Below are positions 1 through 10,000 of a stretch of DNA of 64,000 nucleotides, piece after piece. The stretch comes from Hyphomicrobium sp. (GTDB lineage: Bacteria; Pseudomonadota; Alphaproteobacteria; Rhizobiales; Hyphomicrobiaceae). The DNA is taken from positions 26,164 through 90,163 of the forward strand of contig NZ_RXIZ01000012.1 in the NCBI RefSeq assembly GCF_003987855.1. The letters run 5' to 3'. The first letter of the stretch is position 1, and each line of letters opens with the position of its first letter. The position numbers and the translations under genes are program-made. The notes under the pieces are model-generated. The model was not told the DNA's origin, did no database searches, and saw only the letters and a list, made by a program, of their open reading frames with translations.

Positions 1-2
1 CC

Positions 3-1046
3 AGCAACTACACGCTTTACGGCGATCTCTCCGCGAGGGTCATGACAGTTCTCAGGACCTTTACTCCCAGGCTTGAAATCTATTCCATCGACGAAGCCTT
101 CCTGAGCCTGGAGGGATGTGAGGCACGTCTGCTCCCGCATGCCCATCAACTTCGTGCTGAGGTACTGAAGTGGACTGGGATCCCTGTGTCCGTCGGCATC
201 GCACCCACCAAAACACTGGCTAAGGTGGCCAACCGTACAGCCAAGATGAACCCGGGGCGGGGAGGGGTGTGCGAAATCCTCACCGAAGGCGCGCAAACCG
301 AGGCCTTAAGAGCATTGGAGCTCACTGATATCTGGGGCATCGCGGGCCGCCTGGACAAACGCCTTCGCGCGCTCGGCATTGCGTCCCCCCTCGCATTACG
401 CGACGCGAATCCCGACTTTGTCCGCAGGAATTTCGGTGTTGTCCTCGAACGCACCATGTTGGAGCTCCGGGGAACGCCATGCCAGCACCTGGTGGAGATC
501 AATCCCGCCAACAAGCAAATCATCGCCTCGCGGTCTTTCGGTGAAGCTGTGACCACCTTGCGCGGCATGGAAGAAGCCGTCAGCACTTTTACGGAGCGCG
601 CGGCAGCAAAACTCCGGCGACAGGGCCTCAACGCGTGCCGTCTCGGCGTGTTCCTGCAGACCAATCCTTTCAACGCCAATGACGCGCAATACGACAATGG
701 CTTGGCGGTGGCATTGCCGATCGCCACTGCCGACACCGCGCGATTGCTCCGGGCTGCGATGTGGCTAACGCGAAAACTTTGGCGCGAGGGCTATCGCTAC
801 AAGAAAGCGGGTGTGGAACTGTCAGAGCTATCGGCCTGCGGCTCGATCCAGGGCGACCTCTTGACAGCCCCGGACAGCCAGAAGAGCAAAGACCTCATGC
901 ATGTTATCGACCGGGTGAATCTGCAGCACGGGCGGCAAACCCTGCGTTACGCCGCGTGCGGCACGCGACAACGTTGGGCGCTACGTGCGGAGCGGCGGTC
1001 AAGGCGTTACACCACCGAATGGAGCGAGATCCTCGACGTGCGATGA
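3..1046 (+). CDS. umuC: Y-family DNA polymerase, UmuC-like (5' partial)
   Basis: The reading frame is open from the first bases of the window, so the N-terminus is missing. The visible part has the Y-family catalytic SIDEA motif (about 22 residues into the ATG at 42), then VSVGIAPTKTLAKVAN and a helix-hairpin-helix-like stretch (DIWGIAGRLDKRLRALGI), and ends with the little-finger region and a DUF4113-like tail. UmuC is the catalytic subunit of error-prone polymerase V in SOS translesion synthesis. Copies on mobile elements usually sit behind a umuD-like gene, which would be to the left here. Family assignment is firm; element association is inferred. Confidence 0.9.
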   Translation, partial: SNYTLYGDLSARVMTVLRTFTPRLEIYSIDEAFLSLEGCEARLLPHAHQLRAEVLKWTGIPVSVGIAPTKTLAKVANRTAKMNPGRGGVCEILTEGAQTEALRALELTDIWGIAGRLDKRLRALGIASPLALRDANPDFVRRNFGVVLERTMLELRGTPCQHLVEINPANKQIIASRSFGEAVTTLRGMEEAVSTFTERAAAKLRRQGLNACRLGVFLQTNPFNANDAQYDNGLAVALPIATADTARLLRAAMWLTRKLWREGYRYKKAGVELSELSACGSIQGDLLTAPDSQKSKDLMHVIDRVNLQHGRQTLRYAACGTRQRWALRAERRSRRYTTEWSEILDVR

Positions 1047-1054
1047 CGTCAACT

Positions 1055-1342
1055 TCAAGCGGCCCTTCTCCAGAGTAGGCCCGCTACGGTCGGCCATAAA
1101 TTGTAGAACAACACAAAAGTTGCCGACACGATCCAACCGTACACGCCACTGGCGATCAGGCCGTAGAAAAAACTCTGAACGTCAAGCAGTTTGAACTGCG
1201 GGAAAATGTCGAGCAGAAAAGCGTGGCCCCTAAGCTCTGGGAACAATGCCCACAGCACCACGCACAGCACGTAGATGACCTGAAACAGCATACAGGTCGC
1301 GAACATCGACGGGAAATAGGTCAGGGGCTCGGTTTTGGTCAT
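1055..1342 (-). CDS. DUF5676-like small membrane protein
   Basis: A 95-residue protein with two or three hydrophobic segments (about residues 12-35, 55-75 and 75-92) and the pattern VLCVVLWALFPE followed by a second helix pair, which resembles the DUF5676 family often found beside copper P-type ATPases. The start ATG at 1342 follows the Met-rich gene by 21 bases on the same strand, so it is probably the last gene of the copA operon. Its stop lies 9 bases from the convergent umuC stop, with no clear terminator between them. The biochemical role is unknown. Confidence 0.75.
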   Translation of the reverse strand: MTKTEPLTYFPSMFATCMLFQVIYVLCVVLWALFPELRGHAFLLDIFPQFKLLDVQSFFYGLIASGVYGWIVSATFVLFYNLWPTVAGLLWRRAA

Positions 1343-1363
1343 GGCACTTCTGGGCGGCGTAAA

Positions 1364-1738
1364 TCACTGCTCGGGGTGATGGGCTTTATGCTCGTCCGGT
1401 AGATCTGGCGACGGCGTTGAGGCGCCATTTTTTGGCGGTGTCTGCCCGCCCATCATCGCGCCGCCCTTCATCCCGCCCATGTTGCTCATCATGTCGACCA
1501 TCTGGTCATGCATCTTCTGCATGTGCTCTTTCATGGAGGGATCCTGCATACGGCCAATCATGGCATTCATTTCGGTTGCCATTTTGCCCATGTTGCTTTG
1601 CATGCCACCCATCATGGGGCAGTTCATCGATGATGATGTTGTTGTCGAGTCCGCTTTAGGTGCGGCGTTCTCGGCAGATGCAGCAATTGGAAGAGCCAGC
1701 ATTGTCGCAACAGCGACTCCCGCAAAAGTTTCCTTCAT
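1364..1738 (-). CDS. Met-rich periplasmic protein, probable copper binder
   Basis: A 124-residue protein with a signal peptide (residues 1-22, cleavage after ASA). The mature part is very rich in Met, with NCPMMGGM near residue 38 and repeated M-x-x-M spacings through residue 100, then a His-containing tail (EHKAHHPEQ). Methionine clusters of this kind bind Cu(I) in other periplasmic copper proteins; function here is inferred from composition and position. It lies 5 bases downstream of the DUF2933-like gene in the copA operon. No catalytic domain is visible. Confidence 0.75.
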   Translation of the reverse strand: MKETFAGVAVATMLALPIAASAENAAPKADSTTTSSSMNCPMMGGMQSNMGKMATEMNAMIGRMQDPSMKEHMQKMHDQMVDMMSNMGGMKGGAMMGGQTPPKNGASTPSPDLPDEHKAHHPEQ

Positions 1739-1743
1739 GTCTG

Positions 1744-1986
1744 TTATCCTTCAGTGTCTGTCGAAGGCCGCTGAGCCGACGGTTGTTGGCGTTGAGCGCC
1801 GTGCCCTCGATGCATAAAGACATGCGCCAAAGGACATGCGAGCAAAAAGAGCCAAGGGATGATGCCAAGGAGGTGCGCGCTGTGATCCTGCCAAAGCAGC
1901 GCTACGGCAATGGCCGCAAAAGCCAGGAAGACGAGCGTCGCTCGGGGCTTTAGCGACCGTCCCGATTGAGGATAGACCTGTTCCAT
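1744..1986 (-). CDS. DUF2933-like small membrane protein
   Basis: An 80-residue protein with two hydrophobic helices (about residues 17-32 and 37-56) and a His-rich segment after them (HVFMHRGHGAQ). This layout is typical of DUF2933 proteins found in heavy-metal resistance clusters. It starts 67 bases after the copA stop and ends 5 bases before the Met-rich gene. Function is unknown; metal handling at the membrane is inferred from context. Confidence 0.75.
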   Translation of the reverse strand: MEQVYPQSGRSLKPRATLVFLAFAAIAVALLWQDHSAHLLGIIPWLFLLACPLAHVFMHRGHGAQRQQPSAQRPSTDTEG

Positions 1987-2053
1987 GGCCTTTCTCCTTC
2001 AGTCGCACAATGCTTCCGGTGCACCGGTCCGACATTGATCCCTGTCAAGACAA

Positions 2054-4411
2054 TCAGGTCCGATCGAGCCGGACGTGTCTCAAGCGGAGGGCGTTACCCA
2101 CCACGCTTACCGACGAGAGCGACATTGCGGCCGCTGCAATGATAGGAGAAAGAAGGACGCCAAATAGGGGATAGAGGACGCCCGCCGCGACCGGGACCCC
2201 GGCGGCGTTGTAAACAAAGGCGAAGAACATGTTCTGCCGAATGTTCGACATGGTTGCCGCTGACAAGCGGCGCGCGCGCACAATCCCGGTAAGATCGCCC
2301 TTGAGGAGTGTGACGCCTGCGCTTTCCATGGCCACATCCGTCCCCGTGCCCATGGCTATGCCAACGTCGGCGGCCGCAAGAGCCGGGGCATCGTTGACGC
2401 CATCACCGGCCATCGCGACGACCCGACCCTGAGACCGGTATTTGGCGACAATCTTTCCTTTGTCTTCCGGCAACACCTCGGCTTCGACATCAGAAATGCC
2501 GAGCCTTCGAGCCACCGCCGTCGCGGTGGTTTGGTTGTCGCCGGTGAGCATCACCACCTGTAGGCCTGCATCCTTGAGAGCTGAGATGGCTTCGGGAGTG
2601 GTTGGTTTGATGGGATCGGCGATTGCGATCAATCCGGCCGCTCGGCCGTCTACAGCCACATAGATCGCTGTTGCTCCCTCCGTGCGAAGCTGATCGGCCG
2701 CATCGTCAAGGCTAGCCGTGTCGATAGCTGCGTCACGCATGATGTGTTTGTTGCCGATGACCAGATGTCGTGCATCGACGGAGCCTTTCACGCCCTTGCC
2801 CACGGGTGAGTCAAAACTCTGGGGTGAGGTTAGGATCAAGCCCTTCTCATTTGCGGCCCGAACGATGGCGGCCGCGAGAGGATGCTCGCTATTCCGCTCG
2901 AGGCTCGCTGAGAGGCGGAGCAACTCGTTTTCGTCGATGCCGAAAGCTTTGATGGCGACAACGCTGGGCTTACCTTCCGTGAGCGTACCGGTTTTGTCGA
3001 TAACGAGCGTGTCGACCCGCTCAAATCTCTCGAGCGCTTCGGCGCTCTTGATAAGCACGCCTGACTGGGCGCCTCGGCCGACGCCAACCATGATCGACAT
3101 CGGAGTCGCGAGTCCAAGCGCACACGGACAGGCAATGATCAGCACCGAGACCGCCGCCACAAGGCCATACGCGAACCGTGGCTCTGGCCCCAAAATCGCC
3201 CAGGCAATGAACGCCAATGCAGCCACGGCAATAACGGCGGGCACAAACCAGGCCGAGACTTGGTCTGCAAGCCTTTGAATGGGAGCGCGGCTGCGTTGAG
3301 CCTGCGCCACCATCTGCACGATTTGAGCGAGCATCGTGTCTCGTCCGACCTTGTCGGCTCGCATGACGAACGCGCCCGATTGATTCATCGTCGCACCGAT
3401 GACCTTTTCGCCGATGTTTTTCGTCACCGGCATCGATTCTCCGGTCACCATGGATTCGTCGATCGAGCTTCGGCCTTCGACAATTAGACCGTCGACTGGA
3501 ACCCGTTCACCCGGGCGAACACGCAGCTTGTCGCTCACGCGGACCTGGTCCAGGCCAACATCCTCGTCAGTTCCGTCGTCACGCAGGCGCCGAGCCATCT
3601 TTGGGGAGAGATCGAGCAACGCGCGTATAGCGCCACTCGTCTCCTCGCGCGCTTTCAACTCGAGCACTTGCCCCAGGAGCACCAGGACAGTGATAACCGC
3701 CGCCGCTTCGAAGTACACCGCGACAGCGCCGTCCATTCCGCGCATTGTGATGGGGAACAGCTGCGGAGAAAGCGTGGCTACAACGCTGTAGATCCAAGCC
3801 ACGCCAGTGCCCATCGCGATCAGCGTAAACATGTTCAGGTTGCCCGTTCGTACCGACGCGACGCCTCGGACGAAAAACGGCCACCCTGCCCAGAGGACGA
3901 CGGGCGTCGCAAACGACAGCTGGAGGCAGTTTGACGATTGTTGACCGAGCCATTGGTGCAAGCCGGTAAGATGTCCTCCCATTTCCAGGGCGATCACAGG
4001 CACTGACAGGATAAGAGCAATACAAAACCGCTTGCGCATGTCCGCGAGCTCTGGATGCTCTCCGTGTTCAGAGCTGGCGATTTCCGGCTCCAGCGCCATG
4101 CCGCAAATGGGGCACGTGCCCGGCCCTATCTGTCGGATCTGCGGATGCATCGGGCAGGTGTAGATCGCGCCGGCCGGCATGGATGGCGTCCCCGCGCTCT
4201 GTGCCGGCGCGAGGAACTGCTCTGGCGCGCTTATGAACTTGTCTTTGCATCGGGAGCTGCAGAAGTAATACGTTTGACCGGCATGGGCGTACGCGTTTTT
4301 CGCGGTAAGGGGATCGACCGACATCCCGCATACCGGATCCTTCGCCCGGGCGGAGCTGCCGGACGCATCGGAATGAGCGCCGGAGGGATGGTGAGAATGC
4401 TGCGGCGACAT
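2054..4411 (-). CDS. copA: Copper-translocating P1B-type ATPase
   Basis: A 785-residue ATP-driven exporter that pumps Cu(I)/Ag(I) out of the cytoplasm. In order: His-rich N-terminus, YHS domain (about 24-67, DPVCGM and Cys pairs), heavy-metal-binding domain (about 84-110, YTCPMHP and CPICGM), transmembrane helices, TGES actuator loop (about 323), the CPC ion-binding motif (IIACPCALG, about 427), phosphorylation site DKTGTLT (about 472) and [10 protein letters not shown] (about 670). It lacks a classical CxxC ferredoxin-like metal domain and uses the YHS/HMBD pair instead. It heads a four-gene leftward operon; a CsoR-like operator lies 20 bases upstream of the ATG. Confidence 0.97.
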   Translation of the reverse strand: MSPQHSHHPSGAHSDASGSSARAKDPVCGMSVDPLTAKNAYAHAGQTYYFCSSRCKDKFISAPEQFLAPAQSAGTPSMPAGAIYTCPMHPQIRQIGPGTCPICGMALEPEIASSEHGEHPELADMRKRFCIALILSVPVIALEMGGHLTGLHQWLGQQSSNCLQLSFATPVVLWAGWPFFVRGVASVRTGNLNMFTLIAMGTGVAWIYSVVATLSPQLFPITMRGMDGAVAVYFEAAAVITVLVLLGQVLELKAREETSGAIRALLDLSPKMARRLRDDGTDEDVGLDQVRVSDKLRVRPGERVPVDGLIVEGRSSIDESMVTGESMPVTKNIGEKVIGATMNQSGAFVMRADKVGRDTMLAQIVQMVAQAQRSRAPIQRLADQVSAWFVPAVIAVAALAFIAWAILGPEPRFAYGLVAAVSVLIIACPCALGLATPMSIMVGVGRGAQSGVLIKSAEALERFERVDTLVIDKTGTLTEGKPSVVAIKAFGIDENELLRLSASLERNSEHPLAAAIVRAANEKGLILTSPQSFDSPVGKGVKGSVDARHLVIGNKHIMRDAAIDTASLDDAADQLRTEGATAIYVAVDGRAAGLIAIADPIKPTTPEAISALKDAGLQVVMLTGDNQTTATAVARRLGISDVEAEVLPEDKGKIVAKYRSQGRVVAMAGDGVNDAPALAAADVGIAMGTGTDVAMESAGVTLLKGDLTGIVRARRLSAATMSNIRQNMFFAFVYNAAGVPVAAGVLYPLFGVLLSPIIAAAAMSLSSVSVVGNALRLRHVRLDRT

Positions 4412-4430
4412 GGATCAGGCCCTTTCGTGT

Positions 4431-4445
4431 TACCCCGGGGGGGTA
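4431..4445. promoter_or_regulatory. CsoR-like operator upstream of copA
   Basis: A perfect inverted repeat TACCCC-GGG-GGGGTA lies 20 bases upstream of the copA start, in the divergent region between copA and the rightward copper genes. CsoR/RcnR-family repressors bind G-tract palindromes flanked by TA steps, so this is a good candidate copper-responsive operator. A weak leftward promoter can be drawn just upstream (TTGACG on the minus strand, 4481-4476, 17-base spacer, CACCCT). No CsoR-family gene is in the window. Confidence 0.55.
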
Positions 4446-4686
4446 TCGGAGGAGGGTGTGCCGCGCGTTGATGTTCGTCAACTCATCCGATTGAAACATC
4501 AGTCGGGGTTTTATTTGCTCCTGACGCTTTCCCATCACGAGCAGTCAACGTCCGTGCAGATTTTGCGGCGGGCGTGGATTGAGCGCCAAGAAGTGTCACC
4601 CCTTGGCAAACCTGCTTAAATCCGTTGTGCGGCCCTTTCGGACGGGTGGCTTGCCCCAACGGCCGAGCTATGCCACCTTGAGTTCC

Positions 4687-5067
4687 GTGAGAAACCGCTT
4701 TTACCAGCGCTGGTTCGTGACGCTCGGCATGTTCGCCATGCTCGGGGCGCTCCTGTCCATGCCTCTCACCGCGACCTATGCCCTGGCCATGGCCGGGACC
4801 CATCCTGCGGTTTCCCATTCCATGACGATGGCGGATGCCAAGGGCGAGATGCCCTGCCAGAAGCCGATGAAGTCGTGCCCGGACTGCCCGCAGAAGGTCT
4901 GCCCCGAGATGGGCAGTTGTCTCGTGAAATGTTTCCAACCGTTGCCCGCCCCGGTGTCAGAGGCGAGGCTTTCCCGTGACGTGATCGCGGAGCGCCTCGT
5001 GCCCGTGCCGATCGCCGTCACCACCGGCTCATCGATAGCGCCGCTCCTCCGACCTCCCAGCGTCTGA
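4687..5067 (+). CDS. Secreted Cys-rich protein of the copper cluster
   Basis: Not a family I recognise. From a GTG at 4687 the product is 126 residues with a signal peptide (hydrophobic core MFAMLGALLSMPLTATYA). The mature part has a dense Cys cluster (MPCQKPMKSCPDCPQKVCPE and further Cys) and a proline-rich tail ending RPPSV. The frame is open back to an ATG at 4579, but the signal peptide fits 4687 better; neither has a strong ribosome site. It is the first gene of the rightward copper series. A role as a periplasmic metal-binding protein is inferred from composition. Confidence 0.6.
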   Translation: MRNRFYQRWFVTLGMFAMLGALLSMPLTATYALAMAGTHPAVSHSMTMADAKGEMPCQKPMKSCPDCPQKVCPEMGSCLVKCFQPLPAPVSEARLSRDVIAERLVPVPIAVTTGSSIAPLLRPPSV

Positions 5068-5170
5068 ACCGCGCCCCCCGGGCGTACTGCGGCTGCGGCT
5101 GACGCCGTGGCTCCTCGCGCGCGTGGCCATTGGGGCCCGCGCCGGTTCACGACAACAGGAGAAATCCATT

Positions 5171-5566
5171 ATGAAGAGTTCCTCATTGCGCGCGGCCGCC
5201 ACCGGCGTCGCGCTGCTCATGGCTATGGCCAGTACGGCGCTTGCCGATGTGAAAGATTACGAGTTCCAACTGCTCGATAAGGAAGTGAAGGAGGGCCCGG
5301 CAACCCTCTCGGTTAAGCTGGTGCACAAGCCCTCGGGCCGCGCCATCGCCGACGCCGTGATCTTTGCCAAGCGCATCGACATGGGCCCGGACGGCATGGA
5401 AATGATGGCCGCCCCAATCGAGCTCACCTCATCGACTGAACCCGGCGTTTATACGTTTAAGACTGAACTCGGGATGGCTGGCAGGTGGTCCCTGTCTCTT
5501 GGCGCCAAGGTTCAGGGCGAGACCGGGACGGTCGAGAACAAGCTCATCGTCAAGGCCACCCAATGA
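5171..5566 (+). CDS. FixH/YtkA-like periplasmic domain protein
   Basis: A 131-residue protein with a signal peptide (residues 1-24, ending STALA) and one beta-rich domain with the pattern KLVHKPSGRAIADAVIF and PGVYTFKTELGMAGRWSLSL, which matches FixH/YtkA-like domains seen beside CusB/CzcB adaptors. The ATG at 5171 follows AGGAGAAATCC and is preferred over the in-frame ATG at 5123. Its stop overlaps the cusB start (ATGA). It is likely part of the periplasmic side of the efflux system; the exact role is unknown. Confidence 0.8.
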   Translation: MKSSSLRAAATGVALLMAMASTALADVKDYEFQLLDKEVKEGPATLSVKLVHKPSGRAIADAVIFAKRIDMGPDGMEMMAAPIELTSSTEPGVYTFKTELGMAGRWSLSLGAKVQGETGTVENKLIVKATQ

Positions 5567-7035
5567 GCCCGCTCAAGGGATTGGCCTCCGTCGCAGCCAT
5601 TTTGGTTGCGGCGGGAGCCGGCTTGTGGGCCGGCCAGACCGGCCTGCTCCAGTTGCCGACGTCCGCCGCCGCCATGACCGAAAATCACCCGGCGGCGACA
5701 GGACCGGTGATCTATTACCGTGACCCCGACGGCAAACCGCTCTATTCGCTGACGCCGCGCAACACTGACGGCGGGCAAGCCTACGTGCCTGTGCTGGCCA
5801 GCGAGGACGTGTCGTTCGATCCGAAGGCCAAGGCTGCGCCTGCGCAGGTCGCCGACGCACCAGCGGGCGCCAAGAAGATCAAGTTCTACCGCAACCCGAT
5901 GGGCCTGCCGGACACTTCCCCCACGCCCAAGAAGGACGCGATGGGGATGGACTACATCCCGGTCTATGAGGGTGAGGACAGCGACGACGGTTCGGTGAAA
6001 GTCTCTCCGGGCAAGATCCAGCGTACCGGCGTGGAAACGGTGGCGGTGAGCCGGCATCCCATTACCCGCACTATCCAGGCGCCGGGCACGGTGACGATCG
6101 ATGAGCGCCGCGTCGCAGTTGTGGCGCCCAAATTCGACGGCTACGTGGTCAAGGTCGGCGATGCAACCACTGGCACGCACGTCCACGAGGGCGACGTTCT
6201 GGCGACGGTGTTCGGCCAAGCGATTCTCGACCAGGCTGCCCGTCTGCTCATCGAACAGAATTCCGGATGGACCCGTGGCGACGACGCATTCACGCCCCCC
6301 GGCCTCAAAGGCCCCGGCGGTGTGGTTGGTGCCAGGCGCCGTCTGCAAAACCTTGGCGTCACCCAGGACTTCATTGACGAGGTCAAACGCGACCGCAAGG
6401 TGCCGGACACCTTCTCCATCCGCGCCCCCATCAGCGGCGACGTGTTGGAACGCAACTGGAGCGACGGCCAGGGCTTCAAGGCCGGCGACGTCGGCTTCCG
6501 CATCGTCGACCACACCTCGGTTTGGATGATGGCCGATGTTGCCGAGGGAGATATCGCCGCCGTCAAACCAGGACAGCGAGTCAAAGTCACCACGCGCGCG
6601 TATCCGAACCGCACGTTCGAGGGGCGGGTGACGGTGGTCTACCCACACCTGGTGAAGGAGACGCGCACCGCGCAAGTCCGCGTCGAGCTGCCAAATCCAG
6701 ATATTGCGCTGCTGCCGGATATGTACGGCAATGTCGAGATCGCCACCGGCGGCAACGCCGATGCGCTTGCGGTCCCGTCCAGCGCTGTGATTGACAGCGG
6801 CAACCGACAGGTGGTGCTGGTGGATCTCGGCGACGGCCGTTACGAGCCCCGCGACGTCAAACTCGGCAGGACAGGTGACGGATTCCGCGAAGTGCTGAGC
6901 GGCCTTTCCGAAGGCGACAAGGTCGTCGTCAACGGCAACTTCCTCATCGACGCGGAAAGCAATCTCCAATCGGCGCTGAGCGGGTTTAAGGAAACGTCTC
7001 CGACGTCGCGTTCGAATACGGAGGCCAGCCAATGA
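5563..7035 (+). CDS. cusB: Cu/Ag efflux RND periplasmic adaptor, CusB type
   Basis: A 490-residue membrane-fusion protein linking the inner-membrane RND pump to the outer-membrane channel. After an N-terminal membrane anchor come two heavy-metal-binding modules: a degenerate one (IYYRDPDGKPLYS, about 47-80) and a full one (FYRNPMGLPDTSPTPKKD and MGMDYIPVYEG, about 107-140). The lipoyl/barrel/alpha-hairpin core follows (RVAVVAPKFDGYV, RAPISGDVLE, VTVVYPHL). The start overlaps the upstream stop, and the stop overlaps the cusA start (ATGA both times), so translation is coupled through the three genes. Confidence 0.95.
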   Translation: MSPLKGLASVAAILVAAGAGLWAGQTGLLQLPTSAAAMTENHPAATGPVIYYRDPDGKPLYSLTPRNTDGGQAYVPVLASEDVSFDPKAKAAPAQVADAPAGAKKIKFYRNPMGLPDTSPTPKKDAMGMDYIPVYEGEDSDDGSVKVSPGKIQRTGVETVAVSRHPITRTIQAPGTVTIDERRVAVVAPKFDGYVVKVGDATTGTHVHEGDVLATVFGQAILDQAARLLIEQNSGWTRGDDAFTPPGLKGPGGVVGARRRLQNLGVTQDFIDEVKRDRKVPDTFSIRAPISGDVLERNWSDGQGFKAGDVGFRIVDHTSVWMMADVAEGDIAAVKPGQRVKVTTRAYPNRTFEGRVTVVYPHLVKETRTAQVRVELPNPDIALLPDMYGNVEIATGGNADALAVPSSAVIDSGNRQVVLVDLGDGRYEPRDVKLGRTGDGFREVLSGLSEGDKVVVNGNFLIDAESNLQSALSGFKETSPTSRSNTEASQ

Positions 7036-10000
7036 TCGGCCGCCTCATCGCCTGGTCGGCGAAAAACCTGATGCTGGTGTTCATCGCGACCGCGTTCGTG
7101 GTGGTGGCGGGCGTGTGGGCGGTGAGGACACTGCCGCTCGACGCCATCCCCGACCTCTCGGACACGCAGGTGATTGTGTACACCGAATTCCCGGGCCAGT
7201 CGCCGCAGGTGGTCGAAGACCAAGTCACCTATCCGCTGACCACAGCGATGCTGACGGTGCCGCACTCCAAGGTGGTGCGCGGGTTCTCCTTCTTCGGCGT
7301 GTCGTTCGTCTACATCATCTTCGAGGACGGCACGGACATCTACTGGGCGCGCTCGCGGGTGCTCGAATACCTTAGCGCTGCCGCCAAGCGCCTGCCCACC
7401 GGTGTCACCCCGACGCTGGGCCCCGACGCCAGCGGCGTCGGCTGGGTCTACCAGTACGTCCTGCAGTCGCCGAATAAATCCCTCGCCGACCTGCGCTCGA
7501 TGCAGGACTGGGACGTACGCTTCGGACTCTCGAAGGCCGAAGGCGTCGCCGAGGTCGCCAGCGTCGGCGGCTTCGTCAAGCAGTACAACGTGGTTGTTGA
7601 CCCAAGCCGCCTGCGCGCGCTCAACATTCCTTTATCCAAAATCCGTGACGTCATCCGTGGCAACAACATGGATGTCGGCGGCCGGACGCTGGAACTGTCA
7701 GAGCATGAGTTCATGGTGCGTGGCCGAGGATACCTGCGCAGCATCGACGACCTCAACAACGTCATGGTCAAGTCTGACGGTGGCACGCCGGTGCTGCTCA
7801 AGGACGTCGCTCATGTCGAAATCGCAGGCGACGAGCGGCGCGGTATCGCGGAACTCAACGGGGAAGGGGAGGTGGCCAGCGGCATCGCCTTGCAGCGCTC
7901 CGGCGCCAATGCGCTGACCGTCATCGACAACGTCAAGGAACGCCTGAAGGAAATCATGCCGTCGCTTCCCAAAGGCACGGAAGTGATTCCGGTCTACGAC
8001 CGCTCGCAGCTCATCAACCGCGCCATCGAGACCTTGAAACACACGTTGTTCGAAGAAAGCGTGGTTGTCGCGATCGTGTGCATTGTCTTCCTGCTGCATT
8101 TCCGCAGCGCGCTCGTTGCCATCCTGATGCTGCCGGTGGGTATCCTCATGGCCTTCACCGCCATGAAGTTGCTCGGCCTCGGCTCCAACATCATGAGCCT
8201 CGGCGGCATTGCCATCGCAATCGGCGCCATGATCGATGCCGCCATCGTGATGATTGAGAACGCCCACAAGCACCTCGAGCGCGCGCCGCCGGGCAAGCCC
8301 AGAACCGAGATTCTCATAGAGGCAGCGACGGAGGTCGGCCCGGCGCTGTTCTTCTCGCTGCTGGTCATCACCGTGTCGTTCCTGCCGATCTTCACGCTGG
8401 AGTCGCAGGAAGGTCGGCTCTTCGGTCCGCTCGCCTTCACCAAAACCTTCGCGATGGCGGCCGCCGCCATCCTGTCGGTGACGCTCGTGCCGGCGCTGAT
8501 GATCCTCTTCGTGCGCGGCCGCATCATCCCCGAGGCGAAGAACCCTCTGAACAGATTGCTGATCGCCGTCTACCGGCCGGTGATCAAGGGTGTGCTCAAG
8601 GCCAAGACGCTGACCATCATGCTGGCCGTGGCGATCCTCGCTGTATCGGTGTGGCCGATTACGCAGGTCGGCAGCGAGTTCATGCCCAACTTGAATGAGG
8701 GCACGCTGCTGTTCATGCCGACCACCTTGCCCGGCGTGTCGATCACAAAATCGGCGGAGCTGATGCAGACGCAGGACCGCATCATCAAGTCGTTCCCGGA
8801 GGTTGCCTCGGTGTACGGCAAAGCGGGACGCGCTCAAACCGCCACCGACCCGGCGCCCACCGAGATGTTCGAGACGGTGGTGAACCTCAAGCCGAAAGAG
8901 GAATGGAGGCCAGGCGTCACGACCGACAGCCTCATCGCGGAAATGGACAAGGCGCTGCAGTTCCCCGGCGTCTCCAATGCCTGGACGATGCCAATCAAGG
9001 CGCGCATCGACATGCTGTCGACAGGAATTCGAACGCCCGTGGGCGTCAAGGTAATCGGTTCTGACCTCACCCAGATGGATCAGGTCGCCCGACAAGTCGA
9101 AACCGTCCTGAAATCGGTCCCAGGCACCTCTAGCGCCTATGCCGAACGTGTGATGGGGGGATACTACCTCGAAATTCTGCCCAATCGCGAGCAGCTGGCC
9201 CGCTACGGCCTCATGATCTCCGACCTGCAGGATGTGATCTCGATGGCGCTCGGCGCCGAACCCCTCACGACAACGGTGGAGGGCCGCGAACGGTATACGG
9301 TCGCGCTTCGGTATCCGCGCGACCTGCGCTCCGACCCGCAGGCGATCGCCAAGGACGTGGTGGTGTCACTGCCGAATGGCGGAACGGTGCCCTTGGGCGA
9401 GATCGCCGACATCAAGCTCACGCAGGGCCCAACTACCATCCGCACCGAGAACGCCAAGCTCGCCACCTACGTCTACGTCGACATCCGGGGCCGCGACCTC
9501 GGCGGCTACGTGGAAGCCGCGCGCAAGGCGGTGAATGAGCAGGTGAAGCTCCCACCCGGAACCTACCTGGTGTGGAGTGGCCAGTTCGAATACCTCGAAC
9601 GCGCCGAGGCCCGCATGCAGCTGGTGGTGCCAGTGACAATGATGATCATTTTCCTGCTGCTGTTCCTCAACTTCCGGCGCTTGACCGAGACCCTCATCGT
9701 CATGCTGTCGCTGCCGTTCGCACTCATCGGCGGTTTTTGGCTCCTCTGGTGGCTCGGCTTCAACCTGTCCGTTGCTGTCGCAGTGGGGTTTATCGCGCTC
9801 GCCGGCGTCGCCGCCGAGACCGGTGTCATCATGTTGATTTATCTCGACCACGCTTCGCGAGAAATTCAAGCGGAGTGCTTCCTGGAGCAAAGGCCCTTTA
9901 CCCGCTCCGATCTCCATCGTGCCATCATGGTCGGTGCGGTCGAACGCGTGCGACCGAAGATGATGACGGTGGTCGCCATCATGGCGGGACTTCTGCCCAT

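Noticed and set aside
5512-7032. Long leftward open frame of about 500 codons
   Set aside because: It lies antisense to cusB, is rich in His/Arg/Asp as expected of GC-rich shadow frames, and has no domain.
7698-9095. Long leftward open frame of about 465 codons
   Set aside because: Antisense shadow of cusA with low-complexity His/Asp/Arg composition.
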